Origin: Candidatus Limnocylindrales bacterium
Lineage (GTDB): Bacteria; Desulfobacterota; Binatia; UBA1149; CAITLU01
Direction of reading: 5' to 3'
Assembly (NCBI GenBank): GCA_035626395.1
Contig: DASPNR010000044.1
Location: 248,001-312,000, forward strand
Length of the DNA: 64,000 nt
The notes under the pieces are model-generated. The model was not told where the DNA came from, did not search any database, and worked only from the letters and a program-made list of their open reading frames with translations. The first letter of the stretch is position 1; the number at the start of each line of letters is the position of its first letter. The translations under genes and the position numbers were made by a program. Below are positions 26,318 through 34,663 of this stretch, piece after piece.

Positions 26318-27411
26318 CCGTCGTATCCTCCTTGGAGCGTGACGTCACCGGCCAGCACGCGGCGGACGCTGCCGGTGTCGGTCTGGAGCAGCAATGCGCC
26401 GTCGGTATCGATTCCCACGCAAACGCCGGCGCCGACCTCCCCTGCACCGCCGACGCGGACCATCCTGCCTTCGAGCACCGACAGCGCCCGCCAGCGCGGG
26501 GAAACGGCCGCGAACCCGCCGGCCACATAGGCATCGTAGAGATCCTGCAGGCGCGTGAGCAGGCGCGCGGTGAAGGCCGCGCGATCGACGATGACGCCGG
26601 TTTCCATCCGTACCGAGGTCGCCTTGCCGGCAAGCTCGGCACTGAAGTGCTCGGGCTGCGAGTTCAGGTTGACGCCGATGCCGGCCACGATCGCCGACAC
26701 GCGTTCGGTCTCGGCCTCGATCTCGGTCAGGATGCCGGCGAGCTTGCGCAGGCCTGTCGCCTGAGCGCCCGCGCCGTGGCCGCCTGGATGCCCGCCGCCG
26801 GTCTCGAGCCGCTCGGCCGCGTTCGCTCGCGCCGAGTCGACGGGCTCGGCCCGCTCCGGTCGCGCTGCGACGACGACGTCGTTCGGCCACTTGATGCCGC
26901 ATCGCAGCCCTTCCTCACCGACGGTCTCGGCAACGGCCACGCCCGCCACCAGCGCCAGCTGCGGCGCTTGGGCCGGCACGATCGACGGGCGCAGCAGCAC
27001 CGACATGTACAGATTCAGGCCGCGCACCGACTCCCAGGTTCGTCCGAGGCGGCCGCGCCCGGCCGTCTGCTGCTCGGCGATGACGACCGTGCCTTCGGGA
27101 GCGCCTTCGCGCGCCAGTGCCATGGCATCGGAATTGGTCGAGCGCGTAACGTCCAGGACGGTGATGCGCGAGCCGAAGCGACCGCCGCTCATCAGCGCCT
27201 CGATGGTGCTCGAGCGCAGCTCGTCCGGCTGCGACAGCAGGCGGTAGCCGCGCGCGCGTGCTCCTTCGATGCCGTAGCCCTGGCCCTTGAGGACCTCGAT
27301 GTGTTTCCAGATCGCCGCCCGCGTTATGCCGAGCCTGGCAGCCAGCGCCTCGCCCGAGATGAATCCGCCTGCGTCGCGCAGAGCGGCGAGCACGCTCTGG
27401 CGGCTGCTCAT
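26305..27411 (-). CDS. birA: bifunctional biotin-[acetyl-CoA-carboxylase] ligase/repressor
   Basis: 368 residues. An N-terminal winged helix (GEALAARLGITRAAIWKHIE) is followed by the ligase domain: TSTNSDAM-like segment, AEQQTAGRGRLGRTWES with the biotinyl-AMP loop, and IKWPNDV. About 40 Ala/Gly/Arg-rich residues are inserted between KWPNDVVVAAR and KLAGILTE, which normally lie close together; the ligase core on both sides looks intact. The ATG overlaps the nadC stop (ATGA). It biotinylates carboxyl carrier protein and probably represses biotin genes; no target operator is visible here. Confidence 0.93.
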
Positions 27412-28292
27412 ACGAGAAGCGTGACCTCCATGCTGACGTCCGCCGACCTCGCCGAATGTGTCAGGCGTCCCATCGAGATCGCATCGGGCCCGGCCTGGGC
27501 GTACTCGACCACCGTCTGCAGCGTCACGCCCCCCGAGACTTCGATGCGCGCGCGGCCGGCGATGAGCCGCACGGCTTCGGCCACCTGCGCAGGCGTGAAA
27601 TTGTCGAGCAGGACCGCCCTGGCGCCGGCATCCAGCGCCGCGCGCACCTGATCCAGCGTGTCGCACTCCGCCTCGACGTCCATGTTGGCGGGCGCGCCGG
27701 CCAGCGCGGCGCGCACCGCTTTGTCGATGCCGCCGGCGGCGACGACGTGGTTGTCCTTGATCAGAACCGCATCGAACAGGCCCATGCGGTGATTGCTGCC
27801 TCCGCCGCAAGCCACCGCGTACTTCTCCAGCCGGCGGTGCCCAGGCGTGGTCTTGCGCGTGTCCAGGATGCGCGTGCTGCAGCCGGCCTCGCGCACCATC
27901 GAGACCACGCGCGCCGTCTCGGTGGCGATGCCGCTGAGCTGGCCGAGGAAGTTCAGGAAGGTCCGCTCGATGGTCAGGATGCCGGCGGCCTCGCCGTCGA
28001 TGACGCAGAGACAGGCTCCGGCATCCACGCTCGCGCCGTCGGCCACGATGTCGCTGAGCTGCAGCGACGCGGCGCCATGGCCGGGCTCGCCCATGGCGGC
28101 GAGCTCTTCGCGAAGCGGCGCGAACAGCAGCATGCCCGCGACCACCATCCGCTCGCGTGCAATGACGCGGCCGCGTGCCCGCGTTCCCTCCGGCACCGTG
28201 AGGCGCGTGGTGATGTCGCCGCTGCCGACGTCCTCCTCCAGTGCCAGCCGCAGCAGGCGGCGGAGGCGTTCGTCGTCGGCGAGCGCCCGCAC
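27408..28292 (-). CDS. nadC: nicotinate-nucleotide pyrophosphorylase (quinolinate phosphoribosyltransferase)
   Basis: 294 residues. LEEDVGSGDITTRLTVP opens the protein, TERTFLNFLGQLSGIAT and ILDTRKTTPGHRRLEKYAV with GGGSNHRMGLFDAVLIKDNH are the substrate-binding core, and VEVSGG/ISMGRLTHS-type segments close the barrel. It makes nicotinate mononucleotide from quinolinate and PRPP in NAD synthesis. GTG 28292 follows the valS stop after two bases. No ATG fits; upstream starts would overlap valS. Confidence 0.94.
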   Translation of the reverse strand: MRALADDERLRRLLRLALEEDVGSGDITTRLTVPEGTRARGRVIARERMVVAGMLLFAPLREELAAMGEPGHGAASLQLSDIVADGASVDAGACLCVIDGEAAGILTIERTFLNFLGQLSGIATETARVVSMVREAGCSTRILDTRKTTPGHRRLEKYAVACGGGSNHRMGLFDAVLIKDNHVVAAGGIDKAVRAALAGAPANMDVEAECDTLDQVRAALDAGARAVLLDNFTPAQVAEAVRLIAGRARIEVSGGVTLQTVVEYAQAGPDAISMGRLTHSARSADVSMEVTLLV

Positions 28293-28294
28293 GG

Positions 28295-30955
28295 CTAGGC
28301 GGCGCCTCCGGCCTGCTCGACGCGCACCAGGCTGCTTCGAAGCGTTTCGCGCTCCTGCTGCGCGGCGGCCTGCTTGGCCAGCTCCGCTTCGATGATCTCT
28401 TCGGGCGCGCGCGCGCGGAACTTCTCGTCGGCCAGCTTGGCGGTGAAGCGCGACAGATCCTTTTCGACGCGCGCGATCTCCTTGCGAAGGCGCTCGGCTT
28501 CGGCGGCAAGGTCGACGTGCTCGGCAATGGGCACGGCAATCTCGCTGCCGGCAACCACGGCGGTGGCGCAGCCTTTGGGAGCCGAGCCGCCGTAGTGGAC
28601 GGCGCCCAGGCGCGCGAGGCGGCGCGCCATCGGCTCGTTCTCGCGCACCACGTCGGCCACCTCCCCTTCCTTCAGCCACAGGTCGAGCTCGATCTTCGGC
28701 GCGATGCGCATCTCGGCGCGGATGTTGCGCACGGACCGCACCACGTCGATCAACGTCTCCATGCGGGCGTCCACCGCTGCGTCGCGTAACGCCGGCTGCG
28801 GCTCGGGAAACGGCTGCGTCATGAGGAGCGCGCCGTCGCCGCCGGTGCGGGCGCCGGCCGGAAGCTCCTGCCAGAGCTCTTCGGTGACGAAGGGAATGAT
28901 CGGGTGCAGCAGGCGAAGCAGCGTCTCGAGCGTCGACTCGAGGGTCTGCAGCGTCTCGGCGCGCTCGGCGTCGTCGCCGTCGAGGGCGACCTTGGAGATC
29001 TCGATGTACCAGTCGCAGAACTCGTTCCAGGTGAAGCGGTAGAGCGACTGCGCCGCCTCGTTGAAGCGATAGGCGTCGAGCGCCGCGCGCGTCTCTTCGA
29101 TGGTGGCGGCCAGACGCGAACGGATCCAGCGGTTGTGCAGGCTGAGCGCAACCATGGTGGATGGCGCGCCGCCGTCGAGCGCGCCTGCGGCGCCTTCGCG
29201 CTTCAACGCGACGTAGCGCGCGGCGTTGAACAGCTTGTTGCAGAAGTTGCGGTAGCCGGCGATGCGCTCCTCGGAGAGGCGCACGTCGCGGCCCATGGCA
29301 GCGAAGGCGACCAGCGTGAAGCGGAAGGCGTCGGCGCCGTACTCATCGATGATGACGAGCGGGTCGATGACGTTTCCCTTCGACTTGCTCATCTTCTGCC
29401 CGTGCTCGTCGCGCACGAGGGCATGGATGTAGACGTCGCGGAAGGGCACCTCGTCCATGAACTTCAGGCCCATCATCATCATGCGAGCGACCCAGAAGAA
29501 GATGATGTCGAACCCGGTCACCAGAACCGTCGTCGGGTAGAAGCGCTGCAGGTCCGGCGTCCGCTCGGGCCACCCCATCGTCGAGAACGGCCACAGAGCC
29601 GAGGAGAACCAGGTATCCAGCACATCCTCGTCCTGCCGCACGGGCCCGGCGCACTTCGGGCAGGAGGTGACGTCGTCGCGCGAGACGACGACGACACCGG
29701 GGCACGCATCGCAGTACCACGCCGGAATCCGATGGCCCCACCAGAGCTGGCGCGAGATGCACCAGGGGCGGATGTTCTCCATCCAGGCGCGGTACGTCTT
29801 CTCCCAGTGCGACGGCACGAAGCGCGTGCGCCCTTCGTCGAGCGCCGCCAGAGTGGCGTCGGCCATCTGGCGGACGTGCAGGAACCACTGGTCGGACAGC
29901 ATCGGCTCGACCACGTTGCGGCAGCGGTAGCAGGAGCCGACCGCATGCTTGTGATCGTCGACGCGCTCGAGCGTGCCGTCGGCGGCGAAGCGATCGATCA
30001 GGGCGGCGCGGCAATCGGCGGTCGTCATGCCGGCGTAGGGTCCCGCCTCCGGCGACATGGTCCCGTCCACGTTCATCACCGAGACCATCGGCAGCCGGTG
30101 GCGAAGGCCGATCTCGTAGTCGTTGGGATCGTGGCCCGGCGTGATCTTGACGGCGCCGGAACCGAAGGAGCTGTCGACGTAGGTGTCGGCGATGACGGGC
30201 AGGAGCCGGCCGATGACGGGAAGGACGACGTGCTTGCCGACGAGGTGCCTGTAGCGCTCGTCGTCGGGATGCACGGCCACGGCCGTATCGCCGAGCATCG
30301 TCTCCGGGCGCGTGGTGGCGACCGAGATGTGGCCGCTGCCGTCTTCGAGCGGGTAGCGCAGGTGCCAGAGGTGGCCCGGCTTCTCCTCGTGCTCGACCTC
30401 GATGTCCGACAGCGCGGTGCGGCAGCGCGGGCACCAGTTGATGAGGTAGTGGTCGCGGGAGATCAGGCCCTGCTCGTAGAGGCAGACGAAGACCTCGCGC
30501 ACGGCGCGCGAGAGGCCGGCGTCCATGGTGAAGCGCTCGCGCGACCAGTCGCACGAGACGCCCAGGCGGCGCAGCTGCTCGAAGATCTTCCCGCCCGACT
30601 CTTCCTTCCAGCGCCAGGTGCGAGCCACGAACGCCTCGCGGCCGAGCGCGTGGCGATCGGTGCCCTCGGCCAGGAGCTGGCGCTCGACGACGTTCTGCGT
30701 CGCGATGCCGGCATGGTCGGTCCCGGGGACCCACAGCGTCGCGTCACCGAGCATGCGGTGGTAGCGCGTCAGCACGTCCTGCAGGGTGTTGTTGAGCGCG
30801 TGGCCCATGTGCAGGGAGCCGGTGACGTTGGGCGGCGGAATGACGATGGAAAAGGTACGCTCACCGGGCTGCGGCGGCGTCGGCGCGAACGCGCCCGCCT
30901 CTTCCCAGCATTGGTACCAGCGGCCCTCGAAGGATTTCGGATCGTAACCGGACAC
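28295..30955 (-). CDS. valS: valyl-tRNA synthetase
   Basis: 886 residues, a full-length class I synthetase. PPPNVTGSLHMGHALNNTLQ carries the HIGH-type motif at about residue 49, the editing domain contains TTRPETMLGDTAV, KMSKSKGNVIDP lies near residue 520, and the C-terminus is a coiled coil rich in Glu/Lys/Arg as expected for ValRS. It charges tRNA-Val in the cytosol. It heads the series valS-nadC-birA-coaX. The next gene upstream is divergent and 493 bases away. Confidence 0.97.
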   Translation of the reverse strand: MSGYDPKSFEGRWYQCWEEAGAFAPTPPQPGERTFSIVIPPPNVTGSLHMGHALNNTLQDVLTRYHRMLGDATLWVPGTDHAGIATQNVVERQLLAEGTDRHALGREAFVARTWRWKEESGGKIFEQLRRLGVSCDWSRERFTMDAGLSRAVREVFVCLYEQGLISRDHYLINWCPRCRTALSDIEVEHEEKPGHLWHLRYPLEDGSGHISVATTRPETMLGDTAVAVHPDDERYRHLVGKHVVLPVIGRLLPVIADTYVDSSFGSGAVKITPGHDPNDYEIGLRHRLPMVSVMNVDGTMSPEAGPYAGMTTADCRAALIDRFAADGTLERVDDHKHAVGSCYRCRNVVEPMLSDQWFLHVRQMADATLAALDEGRTRFVPSHWEKTYRAWMENIRPWCISRQLWWGHRIPAWYCDACPGVVVVSRDDVTSCPKCAGPVRQDEDVLDTWFSSALWPFSTMGWPERTPDLQRFYPTTVLVTGFDIIFFWVARMMMMGLKFMDEVPFRDVYIHALVRDEHGQKMSKSKGNVIDPLVIIDEYGADAFRFTLVAFAAMGRDVRLSEERIAGYRNFCNKLFNAARYVALKREGAAGALDGGAPSTMVALSLHNRWIRSRLAATIEETRAALDAYRFNEAAQSLYRFTWNEFCDWYIEISKVALDGDDAERAETLQTLESTLETLLRLLHPIIPFVTEELWQELPAGARTGGDGALLMTQPFPEPQPALRDAAVDARMETLIDVVRSVRNIRAEMRIAPKIELDLWLKEGEVADVVRENEPMARRLARLGAVHYGGSAPKGCATAVVAGSEIAVPIAEHVDLAAEAERLRKEIARVEKDLSRFTAKLADEKFRARAPEEIIEAELAKQAAAQQERETLRSSLVRVEQAGGAA

Positions 30956-31448
30956 GGGGCTGGCGGTTTACAACGCCCGGGGGCGGCGTTCAAAAGTGGG
31001 GGACGGTCGGCGGTCCGGCGCGGCATCGGCGGCGCCGGCATCGGCTCGAGAAGGACGCCGCGGTGGCTGCGCTCGCGGCCCGGCGGCCACGGATGCCGAC
31101 GCGTCTTGGAGCCGAGGCCGGCGGCGGCGATGCGTACGCTACGGGCCCGCGGTCGACGGGCAGCGAGCATGCGCCTCGGCAAGAGTCTTCCAACTCGCGA
31201 AGACGACACACGGACACCACGCAGCAGCGCTTTCGTTCACGACATGTCCTGCGACATGTCCCTGCACGATGCCGCTTCGCCCGCTGCACGGCCCACCGCA
31301 GACTCATCCCGCCTCGGCTGAGAAAAATATCACGCCGCGCCAACCCCGCAGGGCCATTCCGTCTTTCTGCATGTCGGGCGATTCCTACAATGACGGTGGA
31401 GGCGGGCACATCGAGTCGCCGGCGTACGTCCGGCAGGAGGGTCTCGCA
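30956..31448. other. 493-base divergent intergenic region
   Basis: It lies between valS and the first cysteine-rich gene, so it should hold promoters for both. No credible gene was found. It contains two copies of the palindrome GACATGTC (31241-31248 and 31253-31260) and ends in a strong AGGAGG at 31435-31440, eight bases before the ATG at 31449. Confidence 0.6.
31241..31260. promoter_or_regulatory. paired GACATGTC palindromes, possible operator
   Basis: Two identical 8-bp palindromes lie with centres 12 bases apart, both within a direct repeat GACATGTCC. They are about 200 bases upstream of the secreted cysteine-rich gene and 285 upstream of valS. Which gene would be controlled is unknown. 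Confidence 0.35.
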
Positions 31449-33740
31449 ATGCGGTTTCGTTGGCTGCCGATCACGGCAGCATCGCTGTCGTTTGCCCTGT
31501 TCTCCGCGCCTGCGTCGGCACTGGTCGTACCTTGCCAGAACAACGCCGACTGCGATGACGGACTTTTCTGCACCATCAACGAGGCCTGTGATCCCGTGCT
31601 CGGATGCATCCCGGGCACGCCGCGGCTCTGCGAGGACGAGTTCCTGTGCACCGTCGACGTCTGCAACGAGATCGACGACACGTGCCTGCACACGCCGAAC
31701 GATCTCCTGTGTGCCGACGCGAGCTTCTGTGACGGCGCCGAGGTGTGCAACGCCCTGCTCGGATGCCAGGAAGGCACGCCTGCCTGCAACGACGGCGTGC
31801 AGTGCACTGTCGACAGCTGCAACGAGGCGGTGGACGTCTGCACCAACCTTCCCGACCACGGTATGTGCGACGAAGGCTCGATCTGCACCCCCGCCGGCTG
31901 CACGCCGCCCGTGATCTGCGAGAACGATGGCGATTGCGACGACGACGTCGGCTGCACCGTCGATTCGTGCAATCAACAGCTCGGTGTCTGCACGAACCTG
32001 CCCGAGCAGAGCGCGTGCGACGACGGCAACCCCTGCACCACCGACCTCTGCCTGCCCCTGCTCGACTGCCAGCACGTCTCGCTGCCCGACCTCGATCTGG
32101 ATGGCCGCTGCGACGTCTTCGACAACTGCCCCGTCGAGGCCAACCCGGACCAGGCGGATTCGGACTGCCCCGATCCCACCTTCGCCGAGGCGGGCGGCTG
32201 CCTCAGTGGCGACTTCGATCCGCTCGGCGATCCACGCCGCGGCTGCTGCGACGGCGGCGACGTCTGCGACCTCTGCCCGGCCCGCGCGATCGGCTCCGAC
32301 GGCCTGCAGGCGTGCAACATCACGCGCTCCGGCGGCATCAACTGCCCTGCCGAGAGCGGCTGCACGCTGACGACCACCGACGGCTGCATCAGCGTGAGCG
32401 TCCCGCCCGGTGCGCTCGAGGCGGACCGTAGCATCTCGGTCACCGATCACATCGATGAGGCGCAGAACCTGTTGCTGCGCGATTCGTTCCTCTATCAGAT
32501 CGGCCTGCGTCCCGAGGACATCGCTCCCACCGCTCCCATCCAGGTAAGCGTCTGCTGGCTCGACCGCGACGCCGACGATCTCGCCGACGAAGGGACGTGC
32601 GAAGGTGACAACGGCACGGTGGACCTGGGACTGTCGTGCGATCACGACGACGACTGCACGTCCGACTTCTGCTCGCGCCCGTCGACGACGCCCGAGCGCA
32701 ACCTGCTGCTCAAGCGCAACTCGGAGCCGTTTTCGGGCGGCGGCGCGTTCGCCGGCAGCTTCTCGTGCCAGGACCACGACGCGACATCCTCGAACGACAA
32801 CGCGTGCGATCTCGCCGCCGCCGACTGCTCGGAGGCCGGCCACATCGACGGCCGCACGCTGGCCGGCTGCTGCGACATGCAGAACAACCGCTGGACCGTC
32901 TCCACGTGCCGCTTCAGCGAGTTGGTCTTCGGCGAGTTCGCCGGCGACCTGCTGGCGGGAGCGGGAACGCGGCTGAACGACTGCCATGCCGAGTGGAACA
33001 CGGTCAACCCGCACAACGACCCGCTGCGCGACGCGCAGGGCCTGCCCAGCATCGATCAGGTCTGCCGCGACGGCGATCCGCTGTGCGATCACGACGGCCA
33101 GGCCGACGGTGCCTGCACCTTCTCGGTCGGCGTCTGCTTCAATCTGACCGACCGCCGCATGACCGACGGCAACGCGAACCGGCTGTGCACCTCGACGGAC
33201 ATCACCGAATGGCGCATCGACGGCGAGGGCGTCAGCATCGCGTCGCTGCGCAATGCCGTGGCGGCGCTTGGCGGCGAAAAGAACACGGGCGGCGTCACCT
33301 TCGCCTCCGCGCTCGACGACGCCAACGCGTGCACGCGGCTGGTTCCGGTCAAGGTTGCGCTCGACGGTGGCCAGGACACGACCGTGCAGCTGAGGATGGC
33401 CGCCTCGACAGGACTGTCCACCGACGCTCCGACGCTTCCTTCGCCCACGACCACGCTGCCGCCGCAGGATCCGCTGTGCGGCGACCTCGACGGCAACGGC
33501 AGCGTGTTCGGCTCCGATGCGCTCTCCACGCTCCGGTCGGCAGTCGGATCCCGGACGTGCGATCCGGTGCTGTGCGACGTAGACGCGGACGCCATCGTGA
33601 CGGCCACCGACGCGCTCGGCGTGCTGAATACGGCCGTCGAGAAGGAGATCGAGCTGACGTGCGGCCGCGGGCCGCTGCCGTCCGACCGTGATCGCCTGCG
33701 CCTCACGTGCAGGCCCGCGCTGGAGCCGTTCCAGCCCTAG
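31449..33740 (+). CDS. secreted cysteine-rich repeat protein with dockerin-like C-terminus (paralogue A)
   Basis: 763 residues. MRFRWLPITAASLSFALFSA followed by PASA is a Sec signal peptide. The mature N-terminus holds about three Cys-rich repeats of the form CxDxxxCTVDxCNExxDxCTNxP and FCDGAExCNxxxGC. A thrombospondin type-3-like segment follows (DLDLDGRCDVFDNCPVEANP), then a GCCDGGDVC knot, a ZU5-like strand ITVSVPPGALE-type sequence, further Cys/Asp-rich modules, and two dockerin-like calcium loops at the C-terminus (DLDGNGSVFGSDAL and DVDADAIVTATDAL). AGGAGG eight bases upstream fixes the start. It is a paralogue of the gene at 34664. Extracellular adhesion or structural roles are possible; no enzyme motif is seen. 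Confidence 0.85.
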   Translation: MRFRWLPITAASLSFALFSAPASALVVPCQNNADCDDGLFCTINEACDPVLGCIPGTPRLCEDEFLCTVDVCNEIDDTCLHTPNDLLCADASFCDGAEVCNALLGCQEGTPACNDGVQCTVDSCNEAVDVCTNLPDHGMCDEGSICTPAGCTPPVICENDGDCDDDVGCTVDSCNQQLGVCTNLPEQSACDDGNPCTTDLCLPLLDCQHVSLPDLDLDGRCDVFDNCPVEANPDQADSDCPDPTFAEAGGCLSGDFDPLGDPRRGCCDGGDVCDLCPARAIGSDGLQACNITRSGGINCPAESGCTLTTTDGCISVSVPPGALEADRSISVTDHIDEAQNLLLRDSFLYQIGLRPEDIAPTAPIQVSVCWLDRDADDLADEGTCEGDNGTVDLGLSCDHDDDCTSDFCSRPSTTPERNLLLKRNSEPFSGGGAFAGSFSCQDHDATSSNDNACDLAAADCSEAGHIDGRTLAGCCDMQNNRWTVSTCRFSELVFGEFAGDLLAGAGTRLNDCHAEWNTVNPHNDPLRDAQGLPSIDQVCRDGDPLCDHDGQADGACTFSVGVCFNLTDRRMTDGNANRLCTSTDITEWRIDGEGVSIASLRNAVAALGGEKNTGGVTFASALDDANACTRLVPVKVALDGGQDTTVQLRMAASTGLSTDAPTLPSPTTTLPPQDPLCGDLDGNGSVFGSDALSTLRSAVGSRTCDPVLCDVDADAIVTATDALGVLNTAVEKEIELTCGRGPLPSDRDRLRLTCRPALEPFQP

Positions 33741-33749
33741 GCTGCCGAC

Positions 33750-33801
33750 GGAGGCCGAAAGCGCGCGGACTTCTCTCCTCCCTGCTGCGCTTTCGGCCTC
33801 C
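33750..33801. terminator. 15-bp perfect inverted repeat after paralogue A
   Basis: GGAGGCCGAAAGCGC at 33750-33764 pairs perfectly with 33787-33801 around a 22-base pyrimidine-rich loop. It starts nine bases after the stop codon and precedes the T-tailed hairpin at 33814. It may be a transcript-stabilising or termination stem. Confidence 0.5.
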
Positions 33802-33813
33802 GGTCGAGCAAGG

Positions 33814-33853
33814 GGACGGGCACGATTCCCGTAATTGTGCCCGTCCTTTTTTT
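33814..33853 (+). terminator. rho-independent terminator
   Basis: GGACGGGCAC (33814-33823) and GTGCCCGTCC (33837-33846) form a perfect 10-bp stem with a 13-base loop, followed directly by seven T residues. It should end transcription of the cysteine-rich gene before the VOC gene, which then needs its own promoter or readthrough. Confidence 0.88.
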
Positions 33854-33892
33854 GTGGCCCTTTGCCGTCACCCAATCCAGCGGAGGACGGAC

Positions 33893-34372
33893 GTGAGCGA
33901 CAGACCATTTCGTGTGCTCGGCATTCAGCAGATTGCGGTCGGGGGACTCGACAAGGGCAAGCTGCGGCGGCTGTGGGTGGACACGCTGGGCCTGACGGTG
34001 ACGGGGACCTTTCGAAGCGAGCGCGAGAACGTCGACGAAGACATCGCCGTGGCAGGAACGGGGCCTCTGAAGGTGGAGGTCGACCTGATGCAGCCGATCG
34101 ACCCGGAGAAGAAGCCCAAGGTCCAGGACCCGCCGCTCAACCACATCGGCCTCTGGATCGACGACCTGCAGGCCGCGGTGGCCTGGCTCGAGCAGCAGGG
34201 CGTGCGCTTCACGCCCGGCGGCATTCGCAAAGGCGCAGCCGGTTTCGACGTTACGTTCATCCATCCCAAGGGCAGCGAGGAATCTCCGATCGGCGGCGAG
34301 GGTGTGCTGATCGAGCTGGTTCAGGCGCCTCCCGAGGTCGTCGCGGCCTTCGCCAGGGTTGCCGGCACCTGA
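33893..34372 (+). CDS. VOC-family protein, methylmalonyl-CoA epimerase-like
   Basis: 159 residues made of two beta-alpha-beta-beta-beta modules. LNHIGLWIDDLQAAVAWLEQ with its metal-ligand His and VLIELVQAPPE with a terminal Glu ligand resemble methylmalonyl-CoA epimerase. The first module reads GIQQIAVGG, with Gln where the first metal-binding His usually lies, so either the metal site is altered or the family differs. GTG 33893 is chosen because GGAGGAC sits ten bases upstream. It lies between two paralogous secreted-protein genes with no evident functional link. Confidence 0.72.
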   Translation: MSDRPFRVLGIQQIAVGGLDKGKLRRLWVDTLGLTVTGTFRSERENVDEDIAVAGTGPLKVEVDLMQPIDPEKKPKVQDPPLNHIGLWIDDLQAAVAWLEQQGVRFTPGGIRKGAAGFDVTFIHPKGSEESPIGGEGVLIELVQAPPEVVAAFARVAGT

Positions 34373-34432
34373 TCACCGCACCGGCGGTGCCCGGAAAGCA
34401 CCACGGGAATCGGAGCGGCCTTCTCGAAGGTT

Positions 34433-34457
34433 GCCGGAGGTTGCTTTCCGCTCCGGC
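34433..34457 (+). terminator. hairpin downstream of the VOC gene
   Basis: GCCGGAG and CTCCGGC form a 7-bp stem with an 11-base loop, 60 bases after the VOC stop. No T-run follows. The remainder of the 291-base gap before 34664 shows no gene. Confidence 0.3.
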
Positions 34458-34663
34458 GGCTTGACCCGAAGCGGACACCGGCAGCACGTCGCCGCGGCCG
34501 GTCCGCTCGCCGCCTCCGCGACTTTCCTCACCAAATCCGGCAACTCTGCCTATTTCGGGGGCCGGATGTGCTGGCACATCCTCATCCTGCGGTTCTAGAC
34601 TCGGAGCCTGAGCAACTCCGGTCGGCACGGGACGCCGCTCGGCCAACAAAAAGGAAGGGAACC

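Noticed and set aside
34585..34610. TGGCAC upstream of the large cysteine-rich gene as a sigma-54 promoter
   Set aside because: The spacing between the GG and GC elements is 14 rather than 10 bases.
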